18,195 bases of DNA from Hydrogenophilales bacterium RIFOXYD1_FULL_62_11. Its GTDB lineage: Bacteria > Pseudomonadota > Gammaproteobacteria > Burkholderiales > Thiobacillaceae. The first letter of the stretch is position 1. Each line of letters begins with the position of its first letter. A program made the translations under genes and the position numbers. The stretch covers positions 8,563-26,757 of the forward strand of contig MGZO01000122.1 of NCBI GenBank assembly GCA_001802655.1, in the 5' to 3' direction. The notes below the pieces were generated by a model, which worked only from the letters and a program-made list of their open reading frames with translations, was not told the origin of the DNA and made no database searches. Below are positions 16,972-18,195 of this stretch, one piece after another.

Positions 16972-17523
16972 TTACGGTTGTTCGATGTTGACGATCGATT
17001 GCAGGATGACCGGCGCATTGCCGGATGCAACCGCACGCGCAGTGATGCGATACAGGCCATCGCGCGGATTGCCGCTTTGGGGGGTGTAGCCCAGGTCGTC
17101 GTTGCCGCCGGTCCCGGTTCTGAGCGACAGTTTTTCAATGACGTACTGGACGCTTTCGACGCCCGGGTAAACCAAGCCGGGATTGGCCGCGCCGCCCCAG
17201 ACAAACGTTGTTTTCCAGTCATCCGTGCTGGCGACCCCGGTCGGCACGACGCCGATATCGAAGTAGCCCGGCCCGGTTGCCGGATCCACTGGGGAATTCA
17301 AAGCCTGTTCACCCGCGCGCAGACCTGCCTCGGCGGCCTGGAACGCCAGATTCTGGCTACGGGAGTTGCCTGCCATTTTTTCTTCCAGAATGCTGCCGCG
17401 CATGGACGCGAGAACGATGAGCGTAAGCACGACCATGAAGATCAGCCCGGTGATGAGCGCCACGCCCTGTTGCCGTACGCGCATGCTGGCGAAGCTGGCT
17501 GAAGTCGGGATATTCATTTTCAT
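16972..17523 (-). CDS. pilX: Minor pilin PilX
   Basis: A 183-residue prepilin with the PilX N-terminal signature: cleavage after QQG20, then VALITGLIFMVVLTLIVLAS and MRGSILEEKMAGNSRSQNLAFQAAEAGLRAGE. Mature position 5 is Thr (T25) instead of Glu, as in the related GspK pseudopilins, which cap the fibre. The start could be the ATG at 17523 or the one two codons later at 17517. AAGAGG abuts the first ATG, while its spacing to the second is about six bases, so 17517 is favoured by the ribosome site. The gene starts four bases after the pilW stop and is followed by pilY1, the usual order. Confidence 0.92.
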   Translation of the reverse strand: MKMNIPTSASFASMRVRQQGVALITGLIFMVVLTLIVLASMRGSILEEKMAGNSRSQNLAFQAAEAGLRAGEQALNSPVDPATGPGYFDIGVVPTGVASTDDWKTTFVWGGAANPGLVYPGVESVQYVIEKLSLRTGTGGNDDLGYTPQSGNPRDGLYRITARAVASGNAPVILQSIVNIEQP

Positions 17524-17527
17524 CCTC

Positions 17528-18195
17528 TTATTGCAAGCGGTTGCGAATCCCTACCGTGGTAGAGAAGGTTTGATAAATGCGCCGGTCACCCGCCACAACT
17601 GCATCGGGTGTGCCGTCGTCGTCGGTGTCGATGCGATAGGTCTGCGCGGAGGGGGTCAGATTGTTGTCCGGGCTAGCCATCAGCAAACTGATGCGTGCGC
17701 TGACGACCCGCGTCCAGTCGGCAACCGCAGCCGCCGTCTGGTAAACATCTGCGACCCGATCAGGAACTGCGGTGGTATCGACGCCGTACATGATTTGCAT
17801 GTCCTCTACGCCCTCGACTAGTTCCGCGCCCCCGCCATCGTTGATGCTGGCGCGGTACAGCGACCGGATGTTTGCCGGGTTGTTGGCGATGTAGTAAGCG
17901 AACCGGTCGAATTCCATGACTTCGTCGGCAGGTGCGCCGGGCAGCGTGGTGAGGTCGGCCGGCGCTGAACGCAAGGTGCCCACAGGGGGCGCATCCGCAG
18001 CCGGTCGACAGGTGACGACGGCCAGGATGTCGTTGACCTTGTACGCATAGGGATTGGCACCGGCGGTGAGCGACGCCAGCGTGACGCTGCTGGCTTGCGC
18101 CCCCCAAACCGATATCGCATCGCCCGCTACGCGCGCGCCACCCGGCACGCCTGGCGGATCGATGCCCACATCCCCACCCACCACAGCGTTCACAT
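17528..18195 (-). CDS. pilW: Minor pilin PilW, N-terminal part outside window
   Basis: About 222 C-terminal residues of a PilW-type minor pilin. The reading frame is open through the right edge, so the prepilin leader and hydrophobic helix are missing. Features that fit PilW are ELVEGVEDMQIMYGVDT, VVSARISLLMASPDN, and the final strand RRIYQTFSTTVGIRNRLQ. Position directly upstream of pilX and pilY1 supports the call. Just before the last strand is DTDDDGTPD, a calcium-loop-like acidic motif. The GTG near the edge (18193) is an internal codon, not the start. Confidence 0.88.
   Translation of the reverse strand, partial: VNAVVGGDVGIDPPGVPGGARVAGDAISVWGAQASSVTLASLTAGANPYAYKVNDILAVVTCRPAADAPPVGTLRSAPADLTTLPGAPADEVMEFDRFAYYIANNPANIRSLYRASINDGGGAELVEGVEDMQIMYGVDTTAVPDRVADVYQTAAAVADWTRVVSARISLLMASPDNNLTPSAQTYRIDTDDDGTPDAVVAGDRRIYQTFSTTVGIRNRLQ

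Overview
The window is a stretch of ordinary, high-GC chromosome from a betaproteobacterium. A Nitrosomonadales or Thiobacillus-like organism is my best guess. The evidence is a DUF3579 gene (a family known mainly from Betaproteobacteria), the arg cluster next to rpsT/murJ, the ribF-ileS-lspA-fkpB-ispH order, and a type IV pilus minor-pilin operon with a PilY1 tip protein. I see no tRNA, rRNA, CRISPR array, insertion sequence, integrase or phage gene.

Region 1 (1-3897, minus strand) is a compact arginine operon read argD > argF > DUF2283 gene > argG > ppnP. argD/argF overlap as TGATG, argF/DUF2283 overlap as ATGA, and one base separates argG from ppnP. ArgD, ArgF and ArgG act in the arginine pathway. 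ppnP is a nucleoside phosphorylase cut by the left edge. The small DUF2283 protein has no known role.

Region 2 (3950-4606, minus strand) is a two-gene membrane unit: an unannotated 31-residue single-span protein followed by a four-helix PuuD-like membrane protein, ending in an intrinsic terminator. Across a divergent promoter region lies the DUF3579 gene (plus strand). It converges on rpsT at a very long, symmetric bidirectional terminator.

Region 3 (5589-12798, plus strand) is a housekeeping run: murJ (lipid II flippase), ribF (FMN/FAD synthesis), ileS, lspA (lipoprotein signal peptidase), fkpB (prolyl isomerase) and ispH (isoprenoid synthesis). The genes from ribF onward are tightly packed or overlapping. 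ileS carries a small G-rich heptamer-repeat insertion inside its reading frame.

Region 4 (12839-18195, minus strand) is the end of a type IV pilus minor-pilin operon read pilW (cut by the right edge) > pilX > pilY1 > pilE, converging on ispH. PilY1 has an intact von Willebrand A metal site and several calcium-loop-like motifs.

I found no clearly new system. The best leads are the ileS repeat insertion, the missed 31-residue membrane protein, and the DUF2283 gene coupled to argF.
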